Assembly: GCF_037038585.1 (NCBI RefSeq)
Contig: NC_092524.1
Coordinates: 67,754,552-67,818,551 of the forward strand
Direction of reading: 5' to 3'
From: Patagioenas fasciata
Taxonomy: Eukaryota; Chordata; Aves; Columbiformes; Columbidae
DNA: 64,000 nucleotides
In this document: positions 44,808-56,195 of the stretch, piece after piece
How the letters are laid out: each line of letters begins with the position of its first letter
Numbering within the stretch: position 1 is the first letter of the stretch
The notes under the pieces: generated by a model
What the model saw: the letters and a program-made list of their open reading frames with translations, nothing else
What the model was told of the DNA's origin: nothing
Database searches by the model: none
Position numbers and translations under genes: made by a program

Positions 44808-45709
44808 TTTACTGGACCCTATCTCTGTGGGGGTTTCAACCCTGATGCCTCGCACACATCTGTGCACATCTGCTCTGAGGGGGTTGCGTGCATTGTCAGG
44901 GGGTTCCAATGGGCAGGGTGGCATGGTTGTAGCCCCTCCCCAGGCCAGGGGTTCCTGTACAATGGGGAGCCTGGGGCATCTCACACAGCAGTGCCAGTGT
45001 GAGCTCAACAGAGGCTGCATTCAGGCTGTGGAGGGGCTCTCCCTGGGTGGTACTTGAGTCCTCACCGACCCCAGGGGGGCTGTTTCTTGGTTAAATTAAA
45101 CGTAGGGGAAAAAAAAAACCCAACAAACCCATGTTTGATCCAGGCTCGTGCAGCCTGGTGCTCTCTGGCTGGGGTCAAAGGAGGCATGTGGTCACCCAAT
45201 ATTTGTCATAATTTGTGGATTTATGGCAGCGATCTGAAAGATGCAGTGTCTTGCAAGCAGGAGGAATGTGCTAAAGGCAAAACATGATGATGGGAAAGTG
45301 AATAGAGAGGAGATCCGTGAGAGCAGGGAGGAATCCAGCCCAAGAGCCAAACCTTGGCTCTGGGACTCAGGAAAGAAAGAAAAACAGGCATGAGGAGGGG
45401 GAAGCTGTGTTGGGTTGGAGAAAATGGTTTGAAGGTCAACTGGGGGCTTGAGATGTCAGGGCATCAGAGCATCCCCACCAGTCCCTGCCCTGCTGCTATG
45501 TATTAGTGTTTGGCATCGTGTCATGGGAGCTGAATTTTAACTTCAAAACTTGAGCTGGAAAGGAAAGAGGAGCAAGGGCTGTCTCAGTCCCAGGCCCGAG
45601 GAGGCCCAGCAGTAGAGCTCCTGGGATGAACTGTCTTGGGTCTAGCCAGAAAGAGGAAAATGCAGGTGTTTGCTTTGCCTTTTTTTATTTTCCCCTAGAA
45701 TTTTGCCTT
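44808..45709. other. Unique non-coding sequence
   Basis: No gene is recognised. Poly-A of about nine lies near 45110. Confidence 0.45.
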
Positions 45710-45747
45710 TATTATTATTATTATTATTATTGTTATTATTATTATTT
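45710..45747. repeat. ATT trinucleotide microsatellite
   Basis: About twelve ATT units with one GTT interruption. No CR1 tail adjoins it, unlike the repeat at 28311. Confidence 0.93.
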
Positions 45748-47833
45748 TTCCAGAGAGGAGCGAAGAAACAAAGTGAACATTTTAGGAGATAAACCAAACC
45801 AAAATGAGTTTTACTTTGATTTTCTCTCTGTCTTGTTCAATCAGGGTTTGGCCAGGTCCATGTGCAGGCAGAGTTTGCTAAATTGCTGAAACTTCCTACG
45901 TGGTCAGACACCTCCAGCCCAGCATAATTGCTGTTACGGTGAAAACCAGAGAATACATGGACAGCACATCACGAACCACTGTCCCCTCTCCCAGAAACAG
46001 CCTGTTTTCCTGCTGGTGCTCATCGAACAGAAAATTGTTTCTGTGGAGGCACCAAAGCCCACTGCCCATGGGAACACCTGGCAGGGGAGGCAGCTCCCGC
46101 TCCCAGCATCTCTGGATGTGCAACTGTGCTCAATTGTGTTCAGATTTCTCCTGGTGACAACCTGGGGCTGTGCAAGGTGTGAGGTTATCGCTGCCGGTGG
46201 CTTGGCCATGTCATAGAGAGGGCTGCTGGTATCTGGTCGGCTGCGGGTTGAAGAGGTGATGGCTTACCTGTGCCTCCAAGTGTGCTCCTCTTCTTTGCCA
46301 AGACATTATTCCAACACTGCAGTTTCCCTCCTGACCTTTACAGCTGCTGGTTTGAAATGATTTTTTGGCTTCTTGTCCTGGAAGGGATTTGATGTCAGAG
46401 ATGAAGTGTCTGAACATTTACCATTTAACCCCTGCTCTCCCCCATCTTCTCCTTCTTTCCTTCAGCACTTGAGGACCTTTTGGCTGCTCTTGCCTTGGCG
46501 TGAGGAGCTCTGGCGAGTGGTTCAAGGCAAGAAGACCAGATTCAGGTTAAAACCTCACCCAGAACATGCGGATGTTGAGCCTGAGGAAGGGAAAATCCCT
46601 TGGGCTCCCCATGGTCTGTGGAGAAGAAGGAAGCCCAGAGGGTCCAGATCAGGATAGACAGCAGCCCATAAGGATGTCCCCTACCTCCTTCAGGACGGCT
46701 GTCTTCTTCACCCTGGATTAGGTAGAGCACCTTGGACACTGAGGAGCCCTGAGGCCTTTGCAGTGGTAGATGACACAAAGCAAGGTTCCACCTAACTGCT
46801 GTGAAACCCCAAGGATGCATCCGTGGTGAGTTGGTCTACATGGGTAATGTTACTTATTCCTAAGCACCTTAAAATGCTGAATTCGCTTTGAAATTATCTC
46901 CTAAATGTATAACTTGAGTTTTCCTTTGGGCTTCAACTCTCTGGGGCTCCGCATAACCTGACCTCTGGATCGCTGGTCTGGCTTGTTGGCCTATGATGAG
47001 ACCAGTCCCTTTTCCTGAGCAGAAGCACTCTGTGGTTCCATGGTGAGCACAGTGAAGGAGAAATGGAGAAAAGCAAAAAGAGGGGAAAACAACTTCCTCT
47101 CAACACCCCCTCCCCTGCAAGCCCTCCTCACTCCCAGCTCCACTTCCAAAAGCTTTCCAGGCTTGCATGAGGCTCTGAAGCTCATTGACCTCCTTTTTTC
47201 TACCTTGGTGCCGCCGTACACTTTATTCTCTTCCTTCAAAACTCATCATAACTATGCAGGGGATGTTTTTGAAGAAGCAATTTCTCTCCAGGAAGCAGTG
47301 AGCTCCTGCCTGGCCAGAGCAGACACAGAAAATGTCTACAAACACAAGGAAAAACACAATTTCCAGCCACGAATTCAACCCAAGTGCTAGGAACTAAGGT
47401 TTTTATGGAGGAACTGTTGTGCAGTTGAAAGTCCCAGATGTAAACAGCAGCAGCAGGCAGTGTTCAGGAAAGGTTACAAAACCAGAAACGTGGTTATTGA
47501 AGCCTTTGAGTGATTCATCAAAGAATGCAGAATAAAAATGTTCTTGCACTCAAAACCGGGGGATCTGGGAAAGGCTGCACAGCCTGGAAAGCTGGTGACA
47601 GGACTTGGAGGAGCCGTGTGAATTGGTTGGGGAGGCAGACAAGTGTGGAAAGTGTTTCATGACAGTGATGCTGCTGCTTTTGCTGAGCATAATTAACACT
47701 GTGAATATGTAAGCCGAAAACTGGTGGCATGCAGGGAAGCCTCCTGCTGTGTGGACAGGTGAGATGCTTGATAAAGCAGAGGTGCGAATGCAGATTCAGC
47801 ATGCCTGAGGATGGAAAGCATACAACATGTATT
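45748..47833. other. Unique non-coding stretch of 2.1 kb
   Basis: No gene or dispersed repeat is recognised. Open frames such as 47040-47390 (+, 116 codons) have no recognisable domain. Confidence 0.5.
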
Positions 47834-48116
47834 ATAGAATTATAGAACAGTTTGGGTTGAAGGGACCTCCCCAGCTCCCCCAGTGCCACCCCTGCCATGA
47901 GCAGGGACATCTTCACCAGCTCAGGTTGCTCAGAGCCCCGTCCAGCCTGGCCTGGGATGTCTCCAGGGATGGTTCAGCCACCACCTCTCTGCCCAACCTG
48001 GGCCAGGCTCTCACCACCCTCAGGGCAACAATTTCTTCCTCATGTCCAGCCTGAATCTCCCTCCTTCAGTTTAAAACCATTACACTGTGTCCTATCGCTA
48101 CAGGCACTATTAAAAC
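47834..48116 (-). mobile_element. CR1 LINE, 5'-truncated, group A, antisense
   Basis: The + strand has ATAGAATTATAGAACAGTTT, GAAGGGACCTCCCCAGCTCC, CCAGTGCCACCCCTGCCATG, CAGCCTGGCCTGGGATGTCT, GGTTCAGCCACCACCTCTCT and TGAATCTCCCTCCTTCAGTT. It stops near CCTATCGCTACAGGCAC. It is very close to 28735-29038 and 54862-55292. Confidence 0.95.
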
Positions 48117-48639
48117 ACGAAGGGGTCCAGGACTGTGATTAGAACTCCAAACTGCTTCTACAACATAAATATTAAGAAATAATGATGACAATAACACGAA
48201 AACCAGCAGCATTGACAGCAGTGCACGATGCAGGACACATCTCCTGGGTGGACATGGAAAGGCAGCAGACAGCTGGAATAAATTGGGATGTACAAACGCT
48301 GTCTTGGGAGGGCCAGCTTCAAAAGCACCTTTCTTACACCATTTCCCAGCTGATGAGCACAGAAGGATTTAACAATATCAACTCATTAAGGCTGACAATG
48401 TCCTGGGGGTGTAAAAGGAACGGGGCATCCTTTAATTTACATCTCCACAGCTGTTTTTCTGAGCATTGCAGGTGATGGGGACAGGGAGAGGTGTTTTGGA
48501 GCAATCCCTTTTCCTCCTCCATGGTTTTCTCTTTTGCTGGGCAGACTGCAGCAGCCGTAGAAGTTTCCTGTTGGTGCTGCATATTGTACGGCTGTAGCTT
48601 TTTGTGCATGGGAGATAAAACGCCCACTGTCTAGCAACT
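48117..48639. other. Unique non-coding sequence
   Basis: No gene is recognised. A short AT-rich run with ATGATGACAATAACACG follows the CR1. Confidence 0.4.
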
Positions 48640-48800
48640 CATTAGCTCTCCTTCAGCAGCATTAGTGGTTAACAGTGTAATTAATTTCAGTGGTAAAAGG
48701 AGATTTTGCAGACCCAGGAGAGAGATTGTTAATCTTCTGGCATTTCAGACAACGGCAAAAAGTGGCAAATTACTTCTTAGAAATATTGTGTGCTGTTAAG
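48640..48800. promoter_or_regulatory. Weak candidate conserved non-coding block
   Basis: TCATTAGCTCTCC, GTGTAATTAATTTCAG (TAATTAAT near 48678) and GATTGTTAATCTTC occur together in repeat-free sequence. The evidence is only motif texture. Confidence 0.22.
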
Positions 48801-51340
48801 CAACTTATAACTAAAACACTGACCTGAAGTGACTTCGTTTTGTTTGCGAGTTATGTTAAAGAATAGTGATTTTAATGTTGTGAAATGTCTCGTAATGTTG
48901 AGGAGCAGGCAGCAGAATGTCCAGCAGGATCCTGGTGTTCGTTACAGCTTCTGGGTCATTTGTTACTATGCGAATATCTGCAAAATCCTGTGTTCAGGCT
49001 CCGCATCTGAGTCATCTCCCTGCTGTGGGAAGGAGGCAGATTTTATAATGAGGAGAAGAACGTGGTGCTGTCCTTTGCTAAATGTGTGCCCAGCATTTAG
49101 CTGATTGGGCCTTAAATCAGCGCAGGACATCGCAAGAATTGCAGAATAGCAGTGTTAGAGGTAGTGGTGTGCATTTGTCATCTTCAAGCCTTCCTCCAGC
49201 CTCCAGGTGATGGGCATTCCTGCCTTAGAGCAGGCAAATAGGAGCTCAGAGTGGGCAGCTTTTGCTTGATAAGGAAACGCCTTGGGCTGGTTCGTGTGTC
49301 TTGGGTATCAAGCATTGCAACAAGGATGAGTGGAGGAATGCCTGAAGGCCATGTCCACGTTGTTGGAGGCCACCTGGAAACTGTCCAAAGCATCATTAGG
49401 CATTTGACTGTGACCCAGAGCCCAGCCCTCATGGCTCTGGTCAACATCTGAAGCCAAGGACCAAATGCTCCAGGAAAAACGTTTTCTGTTGATGATGTTG
49501 CAGACTTTGCTAGATTCACGATGTGTTGGTAATTCCATGAGGAACACCGGCTGCCTCTCATTTCCAGACTGAAGAAGGTCACAGAAAGTTCAGACAAGCT
49601 TTGGGAAAATATTTGAACTTCAGGATGTTTGTATGAACCCAACCTCTGACCTCCTGAGCCTCACATTTTACTAATTCATGAGTAATGTGGGGCCAGCCCT
49701 TTTATGTACATGTGCGTGTGCATTGTGGAAAGATGACCAAATTGTTGCAAGCACATAAATTAAGAGGGATGAGAGTGCGTTCCTCTGGACTGTTGTGTCC
49801 CATCTCTTGGCAGCAGGAAGAGAAACACCTTGGATCTAGATAATGCCTCCAGAAACGTCCATCCCTGAACAAAATTAGGTCTGTTACTGCTAGGATTCAA
49901 ATACCTCAACCCCTTTGAGGAAATGGTCCTTACACCCTATTTATCGTCTTGCATCTGAATTTCCCTCTGTCCCTCTGGAGCAGTTTAGGCACCACGTATA
50001 ACATCATGCACATTATTGCTGAGAGCATTTGGAAGGCTGGCTCGTTGTTTGAAGAGGGGAGATGGATTTTAATGTTGTGGCAGCAAGCTGGGGATGCAAG
50101 CACCAGAATGCAAAGGTGGCCTCAGGGTTCAGCGTGGGTTTCTGGCTTGTGAGAAGTTGTGACTCTCTTCTGGTCCTTTTCCTCCTGTGCTGAGGGCTTG
50201 AGTTCTTCAAAATCGGAAGCCAAAATGACAAGTTATTTAAAGGTTGCATGCTGTGTACATTTATAAATGTGTATGTAAATGTCAAAGAATTGATAGAAAC
50301 AGGGAAAGGAGGGAAAAATGGAGTGGGGTTTGGCTTGCTGCAAGATCCTTGCAGGACAGAGAGGACGATGCGATGTCAGTGCCCAGGACCTGGAGGCCCA
50401 AGGGCTGGGGACTGATCCCTTTGGCATTTTCCCCCCTCAGCCTGGTATGCGCTTCCCAGCTGATTCCGTGATCCTTGGCTACCATCGCTCACAGCTCCGC
50501 AGGAAAACTGTGCTGCATCTGGCCTTGCAATCTGATCACTGAGCATCACTCGTACGTGGCCAAATGTGCTCATCCCACCCAGAAAGAGGGTACAGAGATG
50601 AGAGGAGGAGAGATACTTAAATATAGGAAGTTAAAAACCCTTTCTGATGGGCCCTTTCTCCTGCTTTTCCACTCCAAAGCAGCATGCAGGGAAGAGCACA
50701 ACAGTATTTCCTGACAACTCGCTTCTGGTAGCTATAGAAACTTAAAACACAGGCACAGTAACAAAAATACGTCTTTGCCGGAGCTTCCTTCCCTTGCAGC
50801 TTGTGGCTTTTCCCTGATATGAGCCACCTCAATCCTGTAAGACCCCAGGGAGCCTCAGCCTGGGGTTGGGATTTATTTATTTATTCCAATTGGAAATGAG
50901 CAGTGTAATATTATTAGCTGGAAATGGAGAGATTAAGAAGTGGTAAATATCGGAGAACAAGAGATCCAATTCCTAAACGTTGCACTTGTGATAGCAATGA
51001 TGTCAGCACAGCTATGAGTTTGCTATCAAATAGATGGATATATCAAAGCAGAAAGGCTGCCGGGAGGGCAGGGATGCTGGGGAGCGGTGGATGGTGCCAG
51101 GAGCAGCTTGTTGGCAAAGTCCCGGTGGCCCCCTCCTGCCTGCAGGTCTGTGAGGCCGCTCTCTGGCTCCGATCCGTACGGCTTCGTGCCACGTCGTGGG
51201 CATCCGAATGGCTTCCAGGCTTTGTCACACACCACAGGGCTCGGCAACCTGCCGGGACAAGGAGGGCTTCCCTCTGTCACCCCTGATGGGATGAGATATC
51301 TGCTGACATGATTAGCAAGGACACAGGTGGAGGAGAGGCA
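48801..51340. other. Unique non-coding stretch of 2.5 kb
   Basis: No gene or dispersed repeat is recognised. A CpG-richer part lies at 51050-51260, just before the low-complexity block, without promoter-like organisation that I can defend. A TTTA tetramer run of about four units is at 50871-50886. Confidence 0.5.
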
Positions 51341-51413
51341 TGTTTGGTTTGGTTTGGTTTGGTTTTGGTTTGTTTGGTTTGTTTGGTTTGTTTTGTTTGT
51401 TTGTTTGTTTTTG
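51341..51413. repeat. GGTTT/TTTG simple repeat
   Basis: TTTGG pentamers pass into TTTG tetramers directly upstream of the long pyrimidine tract. The two form one compound low-complexity block of about 680 bp. Confidence 0.93.
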
Positions 51414-51417
51414 TGGG

Positions 51418-52017
51418 CTTCCTTCCTCCCTCCCTTCCTTCCTCCCTTCCTTCCTCCCTTCCTTCCTCCCTTCCTTCCTCTCTCCCTTCCCTTCCTTCCT
51501 CTCTTCCTTCCTCCCTTCCTTCCTTCCTCCCTTCCTCCCTCCCTTCCTTCCTCCCTTCCTCCCTCCCTCCCTCCCTCCCTCCCTCCCTCCCTCCCTCCCT
51601 CCCTCCCTCCCTCCCTCCCTTCCTCTCTTCCTTCCTCCCTTCCTTCCTCCCTTCCTTCCTCCCTTCCTCCCTTCCCTTCCTTCCTCTCTTCCTCCCTTCC
51701 CTTCCCTTCCTCCCTTCCCTTCCCTTCCTCCCTTCCCTCCCTTCCTTCCTCCCTCCCTCCCTTCTTCCCTTCCTCCCTTCTTCCCTTCCCTTCCTCCCTT
51801 CCCTTCCTCCCTTCCTCCCTCCCCTCCTCCCTCCCCTCCTCCCTTCCCTTCCTCCCTTTCCTTCCTCCCTCCCCTCCTCCCTCCCCTCCTCCCTTCCCTC
51901 CCTTGCTTCCCTCCTTTCCCTCCTTCCCTTCCCTCCTTCCCTTCCCTCCTTCCCTTTCTCCCTTCCCTTTCTCCCTTCCCTCCTTCCTTCCCTCCTTCCT
52001 TCCCTCCTTCCTTCCCT
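51418..52017. repeat. 600-bp polypyrimidine tract (CCTTCCCT-type)
   Basis: Every base on the + strand from 51418 to 52017 is C or T except one G at 51905. Units are mixed CCTT, CCCT, CCCTT and CTCC, with a pure CCCT run at about 51560-51618. The long open frames here in both strands (for example Leu-Pro-Ser-rich or Arg-Glu-Gly-rich chains) are by-products of having almost no stop-forming triplets. Homopurine-homopyrimidine DNA of this length with local mirror symmetry is known to be able to form triplex (H-DNA). Confidence 0.97.
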
Positions 52018-53799
52018 GTTTTCTGGCTGTTTAGGGAACGTGTGCTCATTGCAGGCAGGATGCTGAGTGGCAGAACCTCCTGAGACATCCATGCTAACAC
52101 ACATTTCCACACTCAGGTGTGCCCTGCAGCTCAGCATCCCAGTTTTGTCCCAAATTAGGGGCAACATGGGGCAGAGAGACACCTGAAAAGTCCCAAGTAA
52201 ACAACATCTTTCATTGTTTGATCCCTTCCCCCCCAACAACAAATAAATAAGCAAAGCCTACTAGATATGGCATTTGTGAGCCACCTGTGTGCCAGTAGAT
52301 TGCTCTGTTCTTGGTCTCACCCACAGCTACCTGCTAAACTGTGGTGGCCCTTTCTCAGCCCCCTTGTCAGGAGTTGCCTTTGGCTGCTTGGGCTGGCTCT
52401 GCAGTAGCCAGGGGGCTCAGCACAGCACCTCATTTTCTTCCCTCGAATATTGTTTATTGGGAGTAATTTGGTATAAAGGGAGCTTACGGCTTTCTGGGTT
52501 TTCTGGTTGCTTGCTTTGCTAGGGCTGGCAGAAGGAAAATGGATTTATTTGCCCTTGTAAGGGAACAGCAGGTGGCTTTTCTGCTAGCATGGGTCCCCTG
52601 CACGTGAACGATGCTTGAGTGGGCTCCAGAGCAGACCCTGCGAGCACGTTCTTCTGCTGCTGCTGGTAAAGAGGCAGTGGCAGTGGTGGCCTTGCAGCAG
52701 ATACCACCGTGCAGCTTCCCCTGCCAAATGCTGCTCGTGAGGGAAGGTGAAACACCTGCCCTTGTCCCTCCATCCTCCCTGCTGCCTTGCAAGAGGTGCT
52801 GCCCTTCTCCCAGCCCTTTGGAAAGGTGCATCATCTCCTTAACCTTCAGAGGGATGCTAAGTGTAGCATATCCCCGGGGTCAGGGTGAGACCCTGGAGAA
52901 TGGTGCTTCAAAGGAGAAGAGATGCAGGGATCCCAGAAGAAGTGATGTGGTGCGGTAGGAAGAGACAGGAACCCTGTGAATCAGGATGGGAGAAGATCAG
53001 GTGTGGACCACAGAGGATGAGGACACAACTTTGCGGGAGCTGGTGTATGGGAGAGCATCTCCCATAAGCCCATTTCTTGAAAATACGGCTGTTTCCGCAG
53101 CTGCCTGTGGTGTCTGTTCCCATGCATTGCTATGCTATTGCCAGGAAGTTTTTCCTAATAATTTTCCTAATTGCTGTCTTTCTTTGCTTCAGATAAGGCT
53201 GATTTCCTCCTCCCGTAAGCGCAGCGGATGCAGAGAACAATAGGTACCAGGCCTGTTCTGCCCACCACCGTTATCCTGCTTCCTCAGCGCTGGTGCCCAG
53301 ACCCCCACTGGGAATGAAGCAAATTCAGAGAACCCACCCGAGGGAAAAAAGCTACTCCAAAGAAGTGATTTGGAAAATAACTTTGCAAAAAAATGGTGGA
53401 AAGCAGCAACGGAATGAAGAGCAATGTCTACAGCTGTTCCAGGACAGGTACAGCAAAATACACCTATGTATTCTTAGCACAACTTTGATAAAATGAATAG
53501 AAACAAAAGCATCTCATCACTGGTGTTTTGGCAAGCTTCGGAAATTAAGAATCAGCTGAGAGTGATCAGCATGACAGAGGGAAATTGTGACAAAGCTTTG
53601 TGGCCTGTTTTGGGTTGCGGAGAAGGGAAGGTGCTGCTTGGGGAAATCACAGCTTCGCAGGGCTTTGGGGATCCAGCCACTGATGGGAAGCTGCTTATTG
53701 TGAAATATGCAGCTGAGTGTATCCAATTATCACTCTGTCTCTGGGTAAAGTAGACAAAACCTGAGCTTTTTTTTCCCCCCCTCTTTTGTTCTCTAAATA
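52018..53799. other. Unique non-coding sequence
   Basis: No gene or dispersed repeat is recognised. Open frames are short and overlapping. Confidence 0.5.
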
Positions 53800-53950
53800 C
53801 CAGATGGTGAAGTCTGCAGCCCCCAATTCTTTAATCCTTCCTGTGTCAGCTGTTGTTTCCAGACCACGTCTGGTTGCTCTTTCCTGGACTGGCTCCAGCT
53901 CATGTGTGTTATCCTTAAGTTGTGGTGCATCACAGTGAGCTGAAGCATCA
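53800..53950 (-). mobile_element. Old CR1 ORF2 fragment, antisense
   Basis: The minus-strand frame reads PQLKDNTHELEPVQERATRR, which matches in order and spacing the CR1 ORF2 block seen intact at 16 kb ([20 protein letters not shown]). On the + strand, TTGCTCTTTCCTGGACTGGC and TCCAGCTCATGTGTG correspond. No tail is preserved. The divergence suggests a much older insertion than the group A-E copies. Confidence 0.68.
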
Positions 53951-54861
53951 TGTACAAGGAGAGACGTCACCTCCCAAGGGTGGCCCGTGTGCCTACTCTT
54001 TGCCTCCTGAGCATCATCCCAACCTGGATCCCATCACAACCTCCTGAGCTAATTTTTTTGGCTTATAGACCTCTCCAAAAGCTATTGGATTTTGGTCTAT
54101 CCATTCAAAACACATCTCTTTACTTCTCTGGTTTTTGTCCAGCTCACTCAAAATAAACACCATGCATTTGTTAAGGTTGTTTCTAATTACCTGCTTTCCA
54201 AAAATCTTGCCGTCCTCATAGCCCAGAGTTATCTGCACACTTTATAACACATCATCCAGGTGGCTAATGCAAATTTTGAATGTATGGGGTCAGGGTGCCC
54301 CTTCAAATCCTTCTCACAGCCTGGCAGGGAATGTCTGATAACAGCTTGCTGAGCACAGGTTTTCTCCCCTCTGTTGTGCCCCAGCCCTACAGCCTCACCT
54401 GGATCAGGTTTCTCTTGTTTGTTTGTAAAGTTGTCAGCCAAGACAGTGCCAGGAGCCTCCCCGGAGTGAGGATCTGTCACAGCCATGGCTTCCCTCCATC
54501 AACCAGGCTGGTTTTCTTGTCAAAGAGCTGAAAGGATTGACAAGAATTTGCTCTTGAAAAAAACCCTCTTGGCAATTTCTCTTCCCCCTTTTTCCCTCTG
54601 ATCTAATAACTTCTGAATTGCTTAACAATTTGTACTGGCAGCTTTCTAGATGCTGAGATCCAGGTCATGGCTGGGATGCTTGGGGCTCTGCCTGGATGCA
54701 CTGTCTCATTTGGGTCTTGTATTGCTAAGTCAAATCTAGGGTCAGATTGACATGTTTGATTCACCAATTCTTTTATAGGAAAAAGCTGTTCAGGATGCTG
54801 CAGCACCTATACATTTGTTGTGGCCTTGGATGGCAATCTCCCCACCATGGAGGCAGTCCAC
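53951..54861. other. Decayed sequence, possible ancient CR1/L3 RT remnant
   Basis: Around 54215-54300 the minus strand reads KICISHLDDV followed by a TTATAAAGTGTGCAGATA stretch. This resembles the LINE RT region 'NIFINDLDDG...FADD' just upstream of where the 53800-53950 piece would lie in an element read on this strand. The intervening sequence does not align well, so this may be a shattered old CR1/L3-type element. The rest is unrecognised. Confidence 0.35.
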
Positions 54862-55292
54862 ATAGAATCATAGAATAGTTTGAGTTGGAAGGGACTTTCA
54901 AGCTCCCCCAGTGCCACCGCTGCCATGAGCAGGGACATCTTCACCAGCTCAGGTTGCTCAGAGCCCCGTCCAGCCTGGCCTGGGATGTCTCCAGGGATGG
55001 TTCATCCACCACCTCTCTGGCCAACCTGGGCCAGGCTCTCACCACCCTCAGGGCCAACAATTTCTTCCTCATGTCCAACCTGAATCTCCCTCTTTTAGTT
55101 TAAAACCATCACTCCTTGTCCTGTTGCAACAGGCCCTGCTAAAAAGTCTGTCCCCATCTTTCTTATCAGCCCCTTTTAAGTACAGAAAGGCCACAATAAG
55201 GTCTCCCTGGAGCCTTTTCTTCTCCAGGCTGAACACCCCAACTCTCTCAGTCTTTTCTCATAGGAGAGGTGTTCCAGCCTCTGATCATCTTG
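54862..55292 (-). mobile_element. CR1 LINE, 5'-truncated, group A, antisense
   Basis: The + strand begins ATAGAATCATAGAATAGTTT, then GGAAGGGACTTTCAAGCTCC, CAGCCTGGCCTGGGATGTCT, GGGCCAGGCTCTCACCACC, CAACAGGCCCTGCTAAAAAG and CCCCTTTTAAGTACAGAAAG. It ends with CTTCTCCAGGCTGAACACCC and the GTTCCAGCCTCTGATCATCT region. At about 430 bp it is one of the longest group A copies and useful for a subfamily consensus. Its ORF2 part carries breaks. Confidence 0.95.
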
Positions 55293-55907
55293 GGATCATT
55301 CTGGAAATGTGGGAGAAGTTTCCTGTGCTTTGTGGATGTGGCAGAGCCTTTCAATGCAATGTCAGAGGTTAATTGTGTTTAGGTATTTGGCACTTGGCAA
55401 CATTTACAAAGCACGGAGAAGACATAAGGGACTGGCGTATGTTTTTAAATGCTCCATAACGATGTCAACCGAGGAAGACTTACATAGGAGCCGGAGCATA
55501 TGGCATGCTTTATCACTGCAATCATCTGCCAGGACATGCGCCGTCACCTAATTACATACCCACATTTTGCCTTCTCTGCTTTACATCTTGCCTTATTTCT
55601 TGCAGAGCCATCAGTCACGGATATTTTAGATGGAGCACTGAGTGGTGCTCCATCTGAGCGGTGGGACATCCTGGACAAGGATAGCGGGAAGAGGTTTCCC
55701 TGCAGGGATCTCCTGGGTTTGGTCTCCACTCATGCTGGTTGGCATCTGAGAGATTGCTGAGGAGCTAATGCACCTTTTAGCTCCCATGTGGCTAAAATCC
55801 AGCTGGACTGACTCCTGGGTAGATAAAAAGCAGAGGATAGGAGGAATCAGAGAAAATAGATGCCTATTTAACACAACGCCTGTTCCAAGGTGACACTCTG
55901 TTCTGCA
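55293..55907. other. Unique non-coding sequence
   Basis: No gene or repeat is recognised. Confidence 0.45.
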
Positions 55908-56195
55908 TCATTCCTACATGCTTGTCTAACTTGTTCTTAAAGATTTCCAGTGATGTAGACTCATTTGCTTCCCCAGCTAATCTATACCTCTGCTTAATTA
56001 ACCTTGTCATTAGAAAGATTTCCTCAAGTCTCACCCAAATGGGCCGCACTTTAATTCATCACTTCTTGTCCCACCTCCAGTGGACATGGAGAAGTTCTCC
56101 AAAGGGCTGTCACACCTCTGAGGACTGTTTGGAGGTTTTACCTCAGTCTTTTTTCCCAATTTAATTAGGTTTTCCAACCTCTTATTGTCTTTTTT
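55908..56195 (-). mobile_element. Ancient CR1-type LINE 3' part, antisense
   Basis: The minus frame reads RLAGEANESTSLEIFKNKLD, which parallels the CR1 ORF2 ending ([19 protein letters not shown]), then LDKHVGMM toward the terminus. On the + strand GTCATTAGAAAGATTTCCTC and TTTAATTCATCACTTCTTGTCC correspond to the 'ATTAGGAAG... GACAAG' block. It is far more divergent than the group A-E copies and lacks the tail, so it is probably an old subfamily. Confidence 0.68.

Noticed and set aside
51277..52254. Long open frames of 235-325 codons on both strands (Leu/Pro/Ser-rich and Arg/Glu/Gly-rich)
   Set aside because: They are read through the CCTT-type simple repeat, which contains almost no stop codons in any frame. 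There is no domain, and no start or splice context.
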